Positions 23,015-35,790 are shown, counted from the first letter of the stretch. The stretch: DNA of 64,000 bases from Azadirachta indica (GCA_022749755.1 CM040452.1:11860350-11924349); one strand, 5' to 3'. Notes: generated by a model from the sequence alone, not told the origin. Numbers and translations are program-made.

Positions 23015-26000
23015 ATGGCAAACGGTACGGATTCGGAGGATAAGTTCGTGGTGTTATCAAAGATCCGGGTGGGTCTGAAACGCGAGTTCGAGTTCGCTTT
23101 GAAGGTTCAATCGGAGATCTGCGGGTCATTGGGCCGGACTCGGGCAAGGAAGGTGCAGAATAATGTGGAGGTGAGTTGTGGCACTGGTTCACCGCAGACT
23201 AAAAAATTGAAGACGTATGAATCGAGGAAGAAGAGGAAGAAAGAAGAAAAGAGTATTGCTGTAAATCTTAATAAAGAAACCGAGGTTACGAGTGAAGAAG
23301 AGGCGAAAAGTGATGTTGTGGATGTTGTTATTGAGGAAGCCAAGGTTGATTCAATTGATGAAAAGGAAATACCCATTTGCGAGAGGGAATTGATCTGTGA
23401 ATATGAGGTACAGAAGGACCAAGAAGAGAAAAATGTACCTGAAAATGCAGTTGATGATGAAAAGGGGGTTTTGATGAATGTGGACGAGGGAAAGGTTGAA
23501 AATTATCCGAAGGAAAAGGAAAATAATGAACCTGAAAAGGCAGCAGTTGGTGTGGAAATGAAGCAGAATGAATCTGATAAAGTATTGATGAATATAGAAG
23601 AAGATAATTGCGAACAACTGTATCAACAGAATGGTGAAAATGATCAAACAGAAGAGGAAAAGAATGAACCTGAAAAAACTGCAATTGGTGTGGAAGAAAA
23701 GAAGAAGAATGATTCTGATAAAGTTCCTATGAATATAGAAGAAGAAAAGTGTGAAGTACTGGACCAAGAGAAGGGTGAACATGGGAAGAATGAACCTGAA
23801 CAAGCCGCAGTTGATGTGAGATTGGAGAAGAAGAATGAATCTAATAAAGTTTCAATGAAGGTAGAAGAAGATAAGCATAAAAAATTAGATCAAGAGAAAG
23901 AGAGCGAACCTCAAAAGACATTAATGAGTGTGCCTGAGGAGAAAGAGAATGACCCTGAAAGCAAATTAGTAGAAGGATTGCTAGCGAGGCCTTGGGAGGG
24001 GAAAGATTCCAATAATTTATGTAAGGCAGCTTCTAGTGCGGAAGAGCCTGCTTCAATTGGTTGCAGTGATGAGGGCAAGGTGGTTAATGGGGTTGTTGAG
24101 AGGCCTTTGAGGAGGTTTACGAGATCATTGTTACAACAGAAGGTGGAGTTGGTGATGGAACCCAGAGATGGTGGGAAAGAGAATAATGTTAATGAAATTG
24201 CTAATTGTGGTGGTGATGACATGTGCAGCCCATTGGTTACTCCTCCAATGAGGCAAGAAGCAGTGATGAAGTCGAAGAAGGTAGTGAGAAAGTTCTACAC
24301 CAAGTTGAAGGATTTTCTTGATTCAGGCATACTTGAAGGAATGGCTGTGAAGTACATTCGTGGTTCGAAGGTATGGTAATTTGGTTTATATGAGATGTTT
24401 GGTGAGTTAACACTCTTATTGTGACTTTGGTTTGTGATTGTTTTTAACTCTTTAGGTAAAAGGTTCAGGATTTAGGGGCCTTCGAGGAGTGATCAAGGGC
24501 TCTGGGATATTGTGTTATTGTGGTGATTGTAAGGGGAATCAAGTAAGTTTTTTGGACTCCTTTGAATTGTGATTTTTTGATTCTTTTAGTGCATGTTCTG
24601 GTCTTTTTAAGGATACTTCTTTGAGACTCTGATTTGGGTAATTACCATTCATATCTAGATTGTTACACCTTCTGTATTCGAGCTGCATGCCGGTAGCTCA
24701 AATAAACGTCCACCAGAATATATTCACTTGGAGAATGGGAATACACTTCGAGACGTTATGAACGCTTGCAAGGATTCACCATTGGAGACATTGGAGGAGG
24801 CTATCAAGATGGTTGTTGGTTCTTTGTCAGTGAAGAAATCCAGCTTTTGTTTAAACTGCAGAGGTTGCTTTATGTCTCTTTTGATATGTATTATTGTTCC
24901 TCTGGATGAGCTGTTTTCTGACAATTGAAAGTGACGGGCATTTTATTATTGTAGGTTCCATTACTGACGCTGGTGTGGAGGAGTTGGTGCTTTTCTGTAA
25001 TTCATGCATGGAGTTGAAGGACTGTCAAGCTCGCTCTGCTTACTTGACTGACACCAGGGATAGGTATGTGTGTTTCTGTTGCTGTCTTTGCTTTTTGGCT
25101 GTAATAATTATGTAGGCACCCAATCTTAGACTAGAGAGTTTTGTAGATTATTTATCTAATTGTGCACATGGATTGCCTGTACTGGATTGTGACGTATTAC
25201 ATTGCTATCCTGCCAGGAGTGGACTTCACAAATATTGTTGTGATTTTAAGCCAATGCTATAGCAAGTTTCTGGCGATAATAATAATTCACTATTAGCATT
25301 TTTTTTTTCATCAGATGTCAGAATAATTTCCTAATTATCCTTTTATGGGTATGCCATTGTTGTTTTAATAGTTGGTGTTCAATATGTTTTAACTTTTGTA
25401 TGCAGTTAAAACTTGTACTAATTTCATTGCAAACCTTTATTATAATAGGAATATATTTTATCAGCAGTCACACATTGAAACAACAAATGCTCATTTTTTC
25501 ATAAATTAAGTTATCTTGCTTCTATGCGAAAAGTATAGGTAATTTTGCTTCCTGTTTTGTACATAGTCTTTTGAACTCTGATATATTTCTTTTTTCTGTT
25601 TTAGATCTCCTGAACCAAATTCAGCTCAAAAGTCATCTCACAGTAAGATGAAGAGTAGCTCATCAAAAAGTCATGGGAAAATAACCAGAAAGTAAGTATC
25701 ATGTTTGTGTTTGTATGAATTTTATCTATTAGTTGTTTATTCTGGTGCATGTGTATAGGAAATTTTTTGTTACCCATTTATGTCAGAACTTCCAATTGTT
25801 TTTTTCTTCTGATGCTTTTTTTTAAAGGGATCTGCGGATGCATAAATTGGTTTTTGAGGAAGGTGGCTTGGATGATGGAACCGAACTGGCCTATTTTGTT
25901 CGTGGCAAGGTGGTTGCCATTTACTCCGTGTAAGAAATATTTATCAATTCTCATTAGAGATGGCTTTTCCTGACTTTTCCTATATTGTTGGTAGAAATTG

Positions 26001-29000
26001 CTGGTAGGCTACAAAAGAGGATCTGGAATATTGTGCTCTTGCTGCAAAACTGAGGTACTGTTGTTTCTGCTGGAATTTTTATTTTCCTGAGAATCCACAC
26101 TGTTGGCATCTGATTTTCTTTTACATTCATTGAGCAGATCAGCCCCTCACAGTTTGAAGCACATGCCGGTTGGGCTAGTCGTCGTAAACCGTGAGTGTCT
26201 ATCTTTGTTTTGGCTTTTGTGGTCAAATGATGTGAATTTTATTTGTTGTGGTCCTTTAGTTAACATCTTGCAATGATGGGTTATGAGACTGATAAAAATT
26301 ACCAGAGACATCTAGGGCATCTTCACTTAATTTTCAGGCAAGAGAATTTTGGAAATTGAGAGGTTTTGGTCTGTGTGCATATTTAGTTGTCCATTTATTT
26401 TTTCTTTTTGACCTGGGCTCTCTATATTTGACAGCTTTCAGCACATTTACACATCGAATGGAGTATCTCTCCATGAATTTTCAATATCATTGTCCAGAAA
26501 ACGAAGGTTGTCTATTAAAGAAAATGATGACCTTTGTGGCATTTGTATGGATGGAGGGAATCTATTATGTTGTGATTCATGTCCAAGGGCTTTTCACATA
26601 GGTAAACTTCAACTTTTCTTTAATATTTTGTGTTATTTGAAACCTTTGTGGTATGAATTGAATTGTTAGGAGTCGTTGTGTTGTTATGCACCAAATCTCC
26701 CAAGTCACGTCTTTGTGATAGAAGGTTTAGATAATGTTGAAGGTAGGTCTTTGAATTTTTAATTTTTTCATTTTGCCCTTCTTTTTGGTTGTTCCTCTTC
26801 TGACTTCATGACTTCTTTAAAAAGAAAAATTGCATGGGAACTGGAAAAAGAAATAACAGTGAAGAAATTTTGGTGGCTTTGGAGATATCTACTGTGCTGC
26901 CACATTGTGCAGTGAATGAAATTTCCTAGTCAACTATTATTCTTTATGGTTTTTCCACTGTGCTCTGCAATTAATCTAAAATTTGGAAGTGGAGGAAATA
27001 TCTTAGCAAAAACATAGGGGAGACCTACATGTAAAAGGTCTAATTTCTTACCTGTGTATATGATCTTGAGTAAAATGACTGATTTATCCGTTTCGATTGG
27101 AAACAGAAATGAGTAAAAGGACTTGCTTTCTCATGCCTTTCTGCTGAATGTGCTGTGGCCATTGTCTCAGCCTTCATCAGTCCTGTTTGGCATCTGTGCA
27201 CACCACATATAAATCTTGTAATCTGTGATTGGATGTTTGAATTGGTTTCTCTCTCTTGTATTGTTCAACCCGTCCATTTATACGACTTAACTGTCTTCTA
27301 CTCTTATATTTATTGATTGTTGCATGCATGTTATGGTCTATGGATGCTGTATTACAACTTGCAGTTATTTCCAAAGTTATGTCTGGATTTGGTCCTATTA
27401 GTCTCGCCTCACCTGGTTATTTGAATTTGAAATTAATGAAATAATTAGGATCTTGGGCTCCTTTGGTTTCTGAATTTCACAACCATATGGCTTTCTTTAT
27501 TTGATTAACTTGGATGGTATCTAGATAATTCTGGTTAATTGTTTTCCTATCATCTGCATAAGTTGATGGCTTGATGCTTGGGCTTATGTTTACCAATTGC
27601 AGACTGTGTTTCTTTACCGGGCATCCCCAGTGGTTCTTGGTACTGTAGATATTGCCAGAATACATTTCAAAAAGAAAAATTTGTGGAGCATAATGCAAAT
27701 GCTATAGCAGCTGGAAGGGTTCTAGGAATTGATCCTATAGAAGAGATAGCCAGTCGTTGCATTCGTATTGTCCAAACTCCAGACACTGAACTAGGTGGAT
27801 GTGTTTTGTGCAGGTAAGATCTACTCTGCTTTTGCTATCTGGAATGTGCATGTTATCATTTATTTTCTCCATTTGTTATTTAGCTCCTTTCTTTTTGAAG
27901 GTTCATATTTATTTTCCCTTCAACTCTACCCTGCAAGTTTGTTTTCTCCAATTATCTCAAGCCTTGATAGCGTGTATGCTAAAATATATATTTGCTATCA
28001 ATGCAGAGGGCGTGATTTTTGCAAGTCAAGGTTTGGTCGTCGCACTGTTATACTATGCGATCAGGTACTTTTGTTGAATCAAATCGTATATACAGTTTTG
28101 AACTTTGGTTTTGTCAGCTGTTCTTCGTATACTTTGTTTCTAAATTGTGAGCTATTTTACCCAGTGCGAGAGGGAATATCATGTTGGCTGTCTAAAAGAT
28201 CATGGAATGGAGGACCTTAAGGTGCTACAACTTGTTTAAAATCTTTTTGCTTAAAATTTAACATTTACTGTATATGTCTTGACACTTCTTATTCAACAGG
28301 AGTTGCCAAAAGGAAAATGGCTCTGTTGTGCAGATTGCAAAAGAATTAATGCAGCTTTGCAGAAGTTGGTAGATCGGGGTGAAGAAGAGATTCCAGAAAC
28401 TTCTCTGGATGTCATAAAGAAGAAGCATCCAAAAAGTGGATCCGATGATGTGGTTGATATTGATGTCAGATGGAGAGTTTTGAGAGGGAAGAACATGGAT
28501 TCTTCTGATGGTACTAGAGTGTTACTTTCAAAGGCAGTTGCCATCTTCCATGTGAGTATTTGTTTTCTTATGTTTTTATAAATGATGATTAAATGACATG
28601 AAGATTGGTCTTTACAAATATATGATTGTGTGGGGGCATTTTGTTGGTGCTGAATACAGCATGAAGTCTTTTCGCTGTTTGATTTTACTCTGCACCTTTG
28701 CTTTGAGCCCTTTTGATGTTCTAGTGCTCTAGCTGGCTTGGATTTGCATGATATAGTCTCATCGCAGTTTTGTCATTCAAATGCTAATCGATATTTCCTT
28801 GTCTTATGCTCTAGGATCGTTTTGATCCGATAATTGAAAATGCATCCAAACTTGACCTCATTCCGTCAATGGTTTATGGGTGAGCATTATTTTAACCTCC
28901 TTGCTCTTACCAGCAATTAGAGCTATGATTTAATCTGGTTGTGAGTGATTGCATTAATTAATTGATTTTGCAGGAGGAGTCACAAGGGCCAAGATTACCA

Positions 29001-29630
29001 TGGGATGTATTGTGCAATATTGACAGTAAAGTGAGAATCACTTCTGATGGTTTTTCAGTGTCATTTAAGAGTATGTAATTTATTCTGATTATCATATGGT
29101 GTTTTGCAGCAAAGTGGTCGTGTCAGCAGGAATTTTTAGGATTTTCGGGCAGGAACTGGCAGAGCTTCCTTTAGTTGCAACCAGTACAGATTGTCAAAGC
29201 CAGGTGACAATAATCTGCTACTTGGCTGGCATTTTCCTTTTCCAGTCTTTTCAGTCTCTCTTCTCAGTTCATGTTAAATTTAAATGTCATTGTTGTAGGG
29301 TTACTTCCAGTGCCTTTTCTCTTGTATTGAGAAGCTACTCAGCTTCTTAAACGTGAAGACGCTAGTCCTTCCATCAGCCAGTGAAGCGCAGGACATTTGG
29401 ACTAATAAATTTGGCTTCAACATGATGACCCAAGATGAGGTGCAGGCACGCATTTTCACGCTTTATTATTCACCATTACAAGTATACTTAAGATTGATAT
29501 GGAGATGATTTCTGTTTTGCAGCAAAATAAGTACAGAAATGATTACCCCGTGATGATCTTCCAAGGAACAGCAATGTTGCAGAAGCCAGTCCCAAAGTGT
29601 AGGATTGTTAGTAAACCTGTTGACGAGTGA
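23015..29630 (+). CDS. PHD-finger and GNAT-domain chromatin protein (IDM1-like class), 18 exons
   Basis: Coding exons: 23015-24370, 24456-24542, 24659-24863, 24955-25063, 25605-25691, 25828-25909, 25995-26054, 26138-26190, 26435-26601, 27603-27813, 28007-28064, 28165-28221, 28300-28551, 28815-28879, 28974-29030, 29110-29203, 29299-29439, 29523-29630. All joins keep frame and sum to 1082 residues. Order of parts: a lysine/glutamate-rich N-terminus with ~40-residue repeats (138-310); two Jas/TDBD-type modules (about 464-520 and 640-695, each with ILCYC/ILCSC and FE(L)HAG motifs); a C4HC3 PHD finger (C714, C717, C726, C729, H734, C737, C750, C753); a second cysteine-rich PHD-like unit (C802-C857); and a C-terminal GNAT acetyltransferase fold (about 905-1055) with a GYFQCLFSCIEKLL helix. 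This matches the plant 'acyl-CoA N-acyltransferase with RING/FYVE/PHD zinc finger' family that includes Arabidopsis IDM1/ROS4, a nuclear histone reader and acetyltransferase. Whether this member acetylates histones is inference. Confidence 0.88.
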
Positions 29631-30687
29631 AATTGTAAATCAGTAGATGGATGGTGTTTTTATTGGCGTAATGGAGAAGAAGAAACCCTATTACTAGAAA
29701 ATGTACAGGTTTCCTTTTTGTCAGTTTGTTCCGTGTACAGAAGAGATTAGAAATGGGTCAAAGTCAACCTTGCTGTTTTCCGTTTTGTGAGGGGTTTAAT
29801 TTTAATTAATATCATGGTTAGGGAAGCTAAGCTAGCTTACAGAAGAAAAGCAAAGTAATATCGAATAGAGTTAGTATATACAGATTTTGGGGCGGTGGGA
29901 TATTTCCCAATTTTGAAATCTTTGTATTGAAACTATCAGTTGAACCCAATAGAATCGTTGTTTCTTTATTTTCTCCTCCGTTTCTTTAATTCTGATAACT
30001 CAGAATGCATAGAACTTGAAAAAAAAAAAATTATATGCAAAAAAATAAAATATTATACTAATTGTAAACGACATTTCTGTAACTAACAATTTATTAATTG
30101 AAGTCATCAGATTTAAAATATATTATTTTTTAAAAATTATAAAAAATATAATGATAATAAATTAAAAAGAGAATATCATTAACGGAAATATGAAAATTCT
30201 AGATAAAATTTGAATTAGTAGTCATTACCAACACTCGTAAAAAAGGCAAAGTGCTGTTGGTGATTTGATTATTTGAACGTAGAGAGTAGTAGGGAACTAA
30301 TATTCTAAAAAGCGGGAGATATTCAAAATTCAAAATTCGAAATTCAAATTTCAGTTTAATTTATTTTTCTTTCCAAATAAATATAAAATGATAAATTAAG
30401 AAAAGACTGATTTACCTTTTCGCCCCACTTTAAAGTCGAATATTACGCCGCTCCTTTGTTTGTCGCCGTATAACACAGACCCCATACTTCACTTTCCCTT
30501 TCACTTGGGCACTCGCTTGCTTCTTCTCTGCATCTCTGCTATTCTAATTGCAAGGTAAGCATTTCTTTCGTCTGCTTCGTTACATTTTGAGAAAAACGAA
30601 TCCTTTTACTTGCAAAACTTTCATCGAAATTGCTTTTACTCTAACGAAAACAAATCGACTCTCCGGAAACCAGAAATCGACTGAAAG

Positions 30688-32093
30688 ATGGGTCAGATCC
30701 AGTACTCGGAGAAATACTTCGATGACACTTACGAGTACAGGTACTAATTGATTTTTTTTATCTTGTTTTATCTAATTTATTTTTCGATTTCAGGTTAATA
30801 TTAATTGTCTTGGGTTTTCTTTGGTGATCGTGCAGACACGTGGTTCTTCCTCCTGATGTGGCCAAACTGCTTCCGAAGAATCGTCTCCTCTCTGAAGTAT
30901 GTTTTTATACTTGATTAAATTTCTATAATGGATAATAATATTGTATTTTTTGGATGCGGCATTTTGTGCATTGTTTGTTTCGTATGTTGTTCGATGTTGA
31001 ACTGTGAAAATTCTAATATTTAATTTTGGTTTATTGGTTATGCGGGATACTGATTGCGGAACATCGAGTAGATTATACAAGTCTTTGTTAGCTTGATTTT
31101 CCATTTCTTCATTTCTTTGTTGACAATACATTATGTGGAAGAGCCAAGGTAGTGAGACAGAAGATTTTGTGGATTCATTTCCCTTCTTTTATTGTGATCT
31201 AAATTGACGAAATCATACACTTCCATAAATTGGTGCAAAAGGGATAAAAAAGAACGAGGTTCAATGAATGGCAAGAATTAGTATTCCTCATTTTATATAA
31301 AAAAATTTATATAGATAAATGTCTATGTATGGTTTTAAGAAGGAAATTAGTCTAAAGTTTATACTATTAGGTCGAACTGTGAATCAATGACACAGACCAA
31401 ATAATGGGGCAGTTGATTTCTACGATAGTGAAATCAGCCCACAAACTCAAGCTATTAGGAGGAAGATTATAATGTGTGTATGAGTTCATATAATATCTCC
31501 ATTATCATAAATGTAAGATTTCCTAACGATGTAAGATATCAAATAGTGGAAAATGCCGGCCATCTTTAATTTGTTTCTCTTGTTTCATCTTGCCAACCTA
31601 GTCAATGATAAAAAGGATGACTCTGGTTCCTTACTTTTTCACTTTTGTTTTCCCTTTTATCGAACATAGTTTTGTACAATTGGATTCAATTGTCAGAATG
31701 CTGGTTTTCCTTACTTTTTCACTTTTGTTTTCCCTTTTATCGAACATAGTTTTGTACAATTGGATTCAATTGTCAGAATGCTGGTTTTTCTTGGTGGCCC
31801 CAGCATTATATGCAGTAGAAATTCGTCAATATGTTGGCAATTATGTTTTGGTTTTTATTTCTCTAATTTAGTATTAAGTTGAAATTACAGGTATTTTACT
31901 TCTCATAGGTTCTGAAAAGATTGTTATTTGGATTTTGTAGACTGAATGGCGTGCAATTGGAGTCCAGCAGAGCCGCGGATGGGTTCACTATGCCATTCAT
32001 CGTCCTGAACCACACATCATGCTCTTCCGTAGGCCTCTGAACTATCAGCAGCAGCAGGAGAATCAAGCTCAGCAAAACATCCTTGCCAAGTGA
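30688..32093 (+). CDS. CKS1: Cyclin-dependent kinase regulatory subunit CKS1
   Basis: Three coding exons (30688-30740, 30836-30896, 31941-32093) join in frame to an 88-residue protein starting [20 protein letters not shown]. It keeps the CKS hallmarks: the [14 protein letters not shown] segment, [16 protein letters not shown], and [14 protein letters not shown], which contains the conserved HxPEPH hinge and the anion-binding arginines. A glutamine-rich tail ([12 protein letters not shown]) ends it, as in plant CKS proteins. CKS binds CDKs and phosphorylated substrates and is needed for cell-cycle transitions. The length equals that of Arabidopsis CKS1. A GGTAAGC donor near 30554 suggests a 5'-UTR intron. 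Intron 2 (1.0 kb) carries an 80-bp tandem duplication. The gene converges on the GeBP gene, with about 0.8 kb between stop codons. Confidence 0.95.
31623..31780. repeat. Near-perfect 78/80-bp tandem duplication in CKS1 intron 2
   Basis: The block from CTGGTTCC at 31623 to GTCAGAATG recurs at 31701 with a 2-base length change near its start and otherwise no difference that I can see. The near identity indicates a recent replication-slippage event. It lies well inside the intron, more than 150 bp from the acceptor. Confidence 0.9.
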
Positions 32094-32918
32094 TATCATT
32101 TCCCACTTCCAATGTTAAAAATGGATGAAATAGGAAATATTTAGTGTTTACCTAAAATTTTAAAATGTTGTGGGACTTCTGGTACTGCATTGTACTTTAG
32201 CTCTCTACACCATGGAGAATTCCATGCTAGTCTTTGTTTGGTTTCGTGGCTGTGTTGTTGACATCTTTGATGTCATTGGTGCTGGTCCGTTTAGATATGT
32301 GATGGTTTACTTCTGGTGTACTGCTTGTGGATGAAAAACCACTGGTGGATTATGAATATTAAGCTTCATATTTGTGTGTGTGCATAATCGGTGTTATGCC
32401 TAATTAATGCTATGCAGATGGTATGGTTGCAGGCATTTTAATCTTGTTGGGAGGACGATAAAATTGCTGCTTAAGTTTACACGCACGTGGTTGCTGATAT
32501 CTTATTAAAATGATTTTATTTCTGCCCGAAATAGAACAATGTATTTTTCTCTCGTTAGAACTCTTCCTCAAAAGTATCTGATGACTATTTTGGTTTTGGA
32601 CGAATCAATTCATTGTAATGTAACATATGATGAATGATAGTTACATTTAAATTCATTTCATGGCCATTTTGGATCGATTCATATCTTAGCTTAAGCCACA
32701 AAAACTAAAAAAAGAAAATAATTTTCACAGAAATCAAATCTGAGATGGAGACATCAAAAGGTCGGCAGCTTAATGTTTCTCTCCTGTTACAGAAAGGATT
32801 ACAACAATATTGGTTGCTGATTACGATTGTCAAATCAACGAACAAGACTACTGCAAAGGAAAGAAACCAAGAAAACAAACCCTAAATTGAGGATAAAACC
32901 AAATTCGTGATGATCAGA

Positions 32919-33689
32919 TCAGTTTCCATTAGAAGTAGCAGTAGCGGTGGCAGTATCACCAAGCACTTGCATGACAAAATTAGTTTGTTCCTTCACCAAC
33001 TCAGCCTTCTTCCTCACGATCTTGGCCTCTTCAATACCAATCATCATCCACTTTTCATTCATCTCCCTCAACTTATCATTACCCAACGACTTCAATGCCT
33101 CTTTCCACACCAAATTCAGCGGCAAAAACTTCGAAAACTCACTTACAAGAACTGGATATTCCTCCAAGTCTACCTTTTCTCGTTCACGTTCTTGCTCATC
33201 GTGTCTCCCTACCAATTGCTCTTCTTCTTCTTCTTCTTCTTCTTCAACTTGTTCTTGTCCTTGACCTTGACCACGACTAGATGCGGTATTTTCAACTCCC
33301 CTAGCTTTTGTCTTCTTTCCCCATATATTTTTTGCAATCTTGAAAAGCTCTCGGTCATGCGGGGTTCTGATTAGAGACTTGGAACGAGCTTGCTTGTGAT
33401 ACTTGATCCGTAACCTGCGGAGCTTGTCTGTGATCTGAGCGTGGGTGAATTTGGAGCTTAGAGCAGTGTTGATGCGCTTGAAACTTGGGGAATCAACGGG
33501 GAGCGTCGTAGTAATTGACAAAGATGCGGTTGCTTTGTTGACTTTATGGAACGTTTTCAGAAGCCGTATCTCGTCGGTATCAGTGAATACGCGGCCGTTT
33601 TGAGATGAAGTAGAAGAAGGACTAGATGGTGTGGATTGTTTGCGTTTTCTGGGATTTGGGGTTGACATCGTTAGGATTTTGGGCGACAT
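32919..33689 (-). CDS. GLABROUS1 enhancer-binding protein (GeBP)-like DNA-binding protein
   Basis: Single exon, 256 residues from the ATG at 33689 (MSPKILTMSTPNPRKRKQ). The frame stays open to 33815, but the extra 42 residues look like leader, and the PRKRK nuclear-localisation motif follows the chosen start as in relatives. Residues about 33-124 form the GeBP/DUF573 domain: FTDTDEIRLLKTF, then SFKRINTALSSKFTHAQITDKLRRLRIKY, then HDRELFKIAKNIWG. An acidic run of nine glutamates follows (about 145-155), and then a C-terminal region with spaced leucines and valines that may be the family's leucine-zipper-like dimerisation part. GeBP/GPL proteins are plant nuclear transcription factors tied to trichome and cytokinin responses. 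The specific role of this copy is unknown. Confidence 0.85.
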   Translation of the reverse strand: MSPKILTMSTPNPRKRKQSTPSSPSSTSSQNGRVFTDTDEIRLLKTFHKVNKATASLSITTTLPVDSPSFKRINTALSSKFTHAQITDKLRRLRIKYHKQARSKSLIRTPHDRELFKIAKNIWGKKTKARGVENTASSRGQGQGQEQVEEEEEEEEEQLVGRHDEQEREREKVDLEEYPVLVSEFSKFLPLNLVWKEALKSLGNDKLREMNEKWMMIGIEEAKIVRKKAELVKEQTNFVMQVLGDTATATATSNGN

Positions 33690-33865
33690 TATTTTCCTTC
33701 GAATTTTGAAAAATTGGGCTTGCGTTGGGTATAGATGCGACGGTGGCTTTTCGTCTCGGATTGCTGTATCCGATTCGTTTCGAATGCACTTACATTTTGA
33801 AACGGTAAATAACATTCGGGTCCTTATATTTTTATGTTATATACATGAAAACGTGTTTTATTTAA

Positions 33866-34349
33866 AAAATTGACATATTTCTCTATAATGTTCAGAAAAA
33901 TAAAAACATATCGTTGATGTTTGAAGAAAAGTAAATGCCCCTCAAAGTTAATATTTAATCAAACAGTACGCTAAAATAATTTTAACCATCTTCTTTTATT
34001 TTTTAATAATAATTTAATATTTAATTATCAAAAAAAAATTTTAAATTTTTTTTTAACATTTTATTTTATGTATGCTATATTTATTTAAAAAATTATATTA
34101 AGTTTATTATATTTATTATAAAAAAATATAAATAAAAAATATAAAAGAACTTAATATAATAATTATATAAATAAAAAATAAAAGAATAAGAGAAACGTTA
34201 TTTTTTGATTTATAATTATTTAAAAGTTTAGGAGTACAAATGATATTATGAGAGGTATGTGTTTATTGTACCTACATTTGTTTTTCTTTAAACATTAGGA
34301 GGTATGTGTTTATTTCTCTAATGTACATTAGGGGATATATGTCAATTTG
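33866..34349. mobile_element. MITE with ~75-bp terminal inverted repeats upstream of the GeBP gene
   Basis: The left arm (AATTGACATATTTCTCTATA, then AAAAACATATCGTTGATGTT, then GAAGAAAAGTAAATG) is matched by the reverse complement of the right arm (AATTGACATATATCCCCTAA, then AACACATACCTCCTAATGTT, then AAAGAAAAACAAATG). The arms are about 75-80% alike, and the centre is almost pure AT. There is no coding capacity. The insertion lies about 180 bp upstream of the GeBP start codon, so it may form part of that promoter. Confidence 0.55.
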
Positions 34350-34365
34350 TCGTTTTATTTATTTG

Positions 34366-34520
34366 TAGGGTTATTTTCATCTATCTACTTTGAATATGCA
34401 TGTTTTTCGTTGTGATACGAAAATTATTTTGATATTACATTGTAGTACAAAAAGATAGAAAATAATTTAATGAACTAAAAATTTTTAATGTCTATCTAAA
34501 AATTTTTAAGAGTGTTGATA
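34366..34520 (+). repeat. Left arm of inverted repeat flanking the gypsy region
   Basis: From TAGGGTTATTTTCAT through TTTTGATATTACATTGTAGT to TTTTTAATGTCTATCTAAAA, this segment resembles the reverse complement of 45425-45582 (TAGGGTTCATATC, then TTTTGATGTTACATTATAGT, then TTTTAATGTCCGTTTAAAA). The core of about 105 bp is roughly 75% identical. Either the two are ends of one large inverted-repeat transposon that holds the retroelement, or two MITE copies happen to face each other. Confidence 0.45.
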
Positions 34521-34989
34521 CGATGATCAATATGCCTTTACGTATTACAAAATGATCATTAAATGACGATTATAACCTTGACATTTGAAAAAGTACCTAA
34601 AAACATGAATACTCTTATGACCTGTATACTCAGTTATCTACACAAATTGAAAAAATTTGCACCCATTTCCTACTTTTTTTTGCTTCAATTTCAAAAAACT
34701 GCAAGCCAATTCATCAATCACCCATTTCATACCCATAAGCACCATCACCATTCTTGCTTTAGTTTCTAGAAATCAAAAAATAAATTCATCAAAAATTTAA
34801 TTATAATTTAGTTAATTGATTTTGCAACAATCTCTCTTACCTCTCCATTATCACCTTGCGTAACATTAAGAAGAACATCACCTGATTGAAAGCATAGTCG
34901 TTGATGGTTGCTCTTGTTGAAGCCTAAAACTCCTTTGTCTTGACTTCAAACAACAAAGTTCTTATACTTTGGTTAAGAGATGCTGAAAT

Positions 34990-35790
34990 TTGCCTGCAAA
35001 ACAAATAAGGTCAGAGAGGTAGTCGGCTTGCCCGATGTATACACTCCGATGCTTAAGTCAGATGGTTTGCTTAGGAGGGAAAAAAAATTTTAACGGCGTT
35101 TTCGCTAGGATTCAATGTACCTACCTCCTCTTCTCAATGCTGGAGTTTTATAGATGCGAAGGGTAACTGTCTTTAATTATTTTTTCAGCCACGTTTCAAG
35201 TTCTCCCCATGATTGAAAGTGGGAAAAACAAGTGGTTAGTGAAAAAAAAGTACGACAAAATTCCCATTACCCACGTCGAGCTAGGTAGGGTGATATTTTA
35301 CACTCGACCTGATCCAACTATCTTCATCGTGTCAGTTACAATGGATTTTGCTGACCTGAATGTGCTATTCAGTCTCAAGAGATTATTAGACTCGACCTCA
35401 CATTGTCAATGGTCTGGCATATTTATGCTCAAATACTTTCCCCAACATTAGTCCCCCGAATCTCTAGTTAAAGACTATTTTACTAGAAACTATCTAATTA
35501 ATTTTCATCCTGAGCATGAGGTTGTGCTTCCTTTGTTTCGAGTTTAAGCATGTTGTTTGTCATTCGAAAGACGGACGGTTGCATAATTTTTAAGAGACGC
35601 GCTTCCACGAGAAACGTTCGGTGGTTACCCTTTCCATGGCTGCTTTTTAGTTATTCTAAAATTGGGCTATCTGGCATTGCACTATTGGGCCATTTCTATA
35701 GTTGCTGTGTTGGCAGTTGCCTTGCATTTAAAGCTACTGATACAGATTATCTAAACCCTTGATTTCGGATGGGTCAAATTAGTCAAACTT
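34990..35790 (-). mobile_element. 3' LTR (Ty3/gypsy, Tat-type element)
   Basis: On the minus strand a TATA box (CTATAAAACTCC, about 35148-35160) is followed by a purine-rich leader, and then the plant gypsy U5 signature TGACTTAAGCATCGGAGTG (about 35042-35060). It ends near TTTTGCAGGC at about 34993. This is the expected R-U5 order for an LTR read in the same direction as the gag-pol remnant at 39.6-45.0 kb. The U3 start is not defined. I found no matching 5' LTR on the far side, so the element is incomplete. Confidence 0.55.

Noticed and set aside
23107..24222. Long minus-strand frames (89-150 codons) opposite exon 1 of the PHD/GNAT gene
   Set aside because: They mirror the biased Lys/Glu codons of the real exon, giving Phe/Leu/Ser-rich nonsense.
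28500..29350. Readthrough frames in introns of the PHD/GNAT gene
   Set aside because: They run past consensus splice donors. The spliced joins restore one continuous frame to 29630.
32907..33374. 155-codon plus-strand frame opposite the GeBP-like gene
   Set aside because: It is antisense to a domain-bearing frame and is made of reversed poly-Glu and Lys-rich codons.
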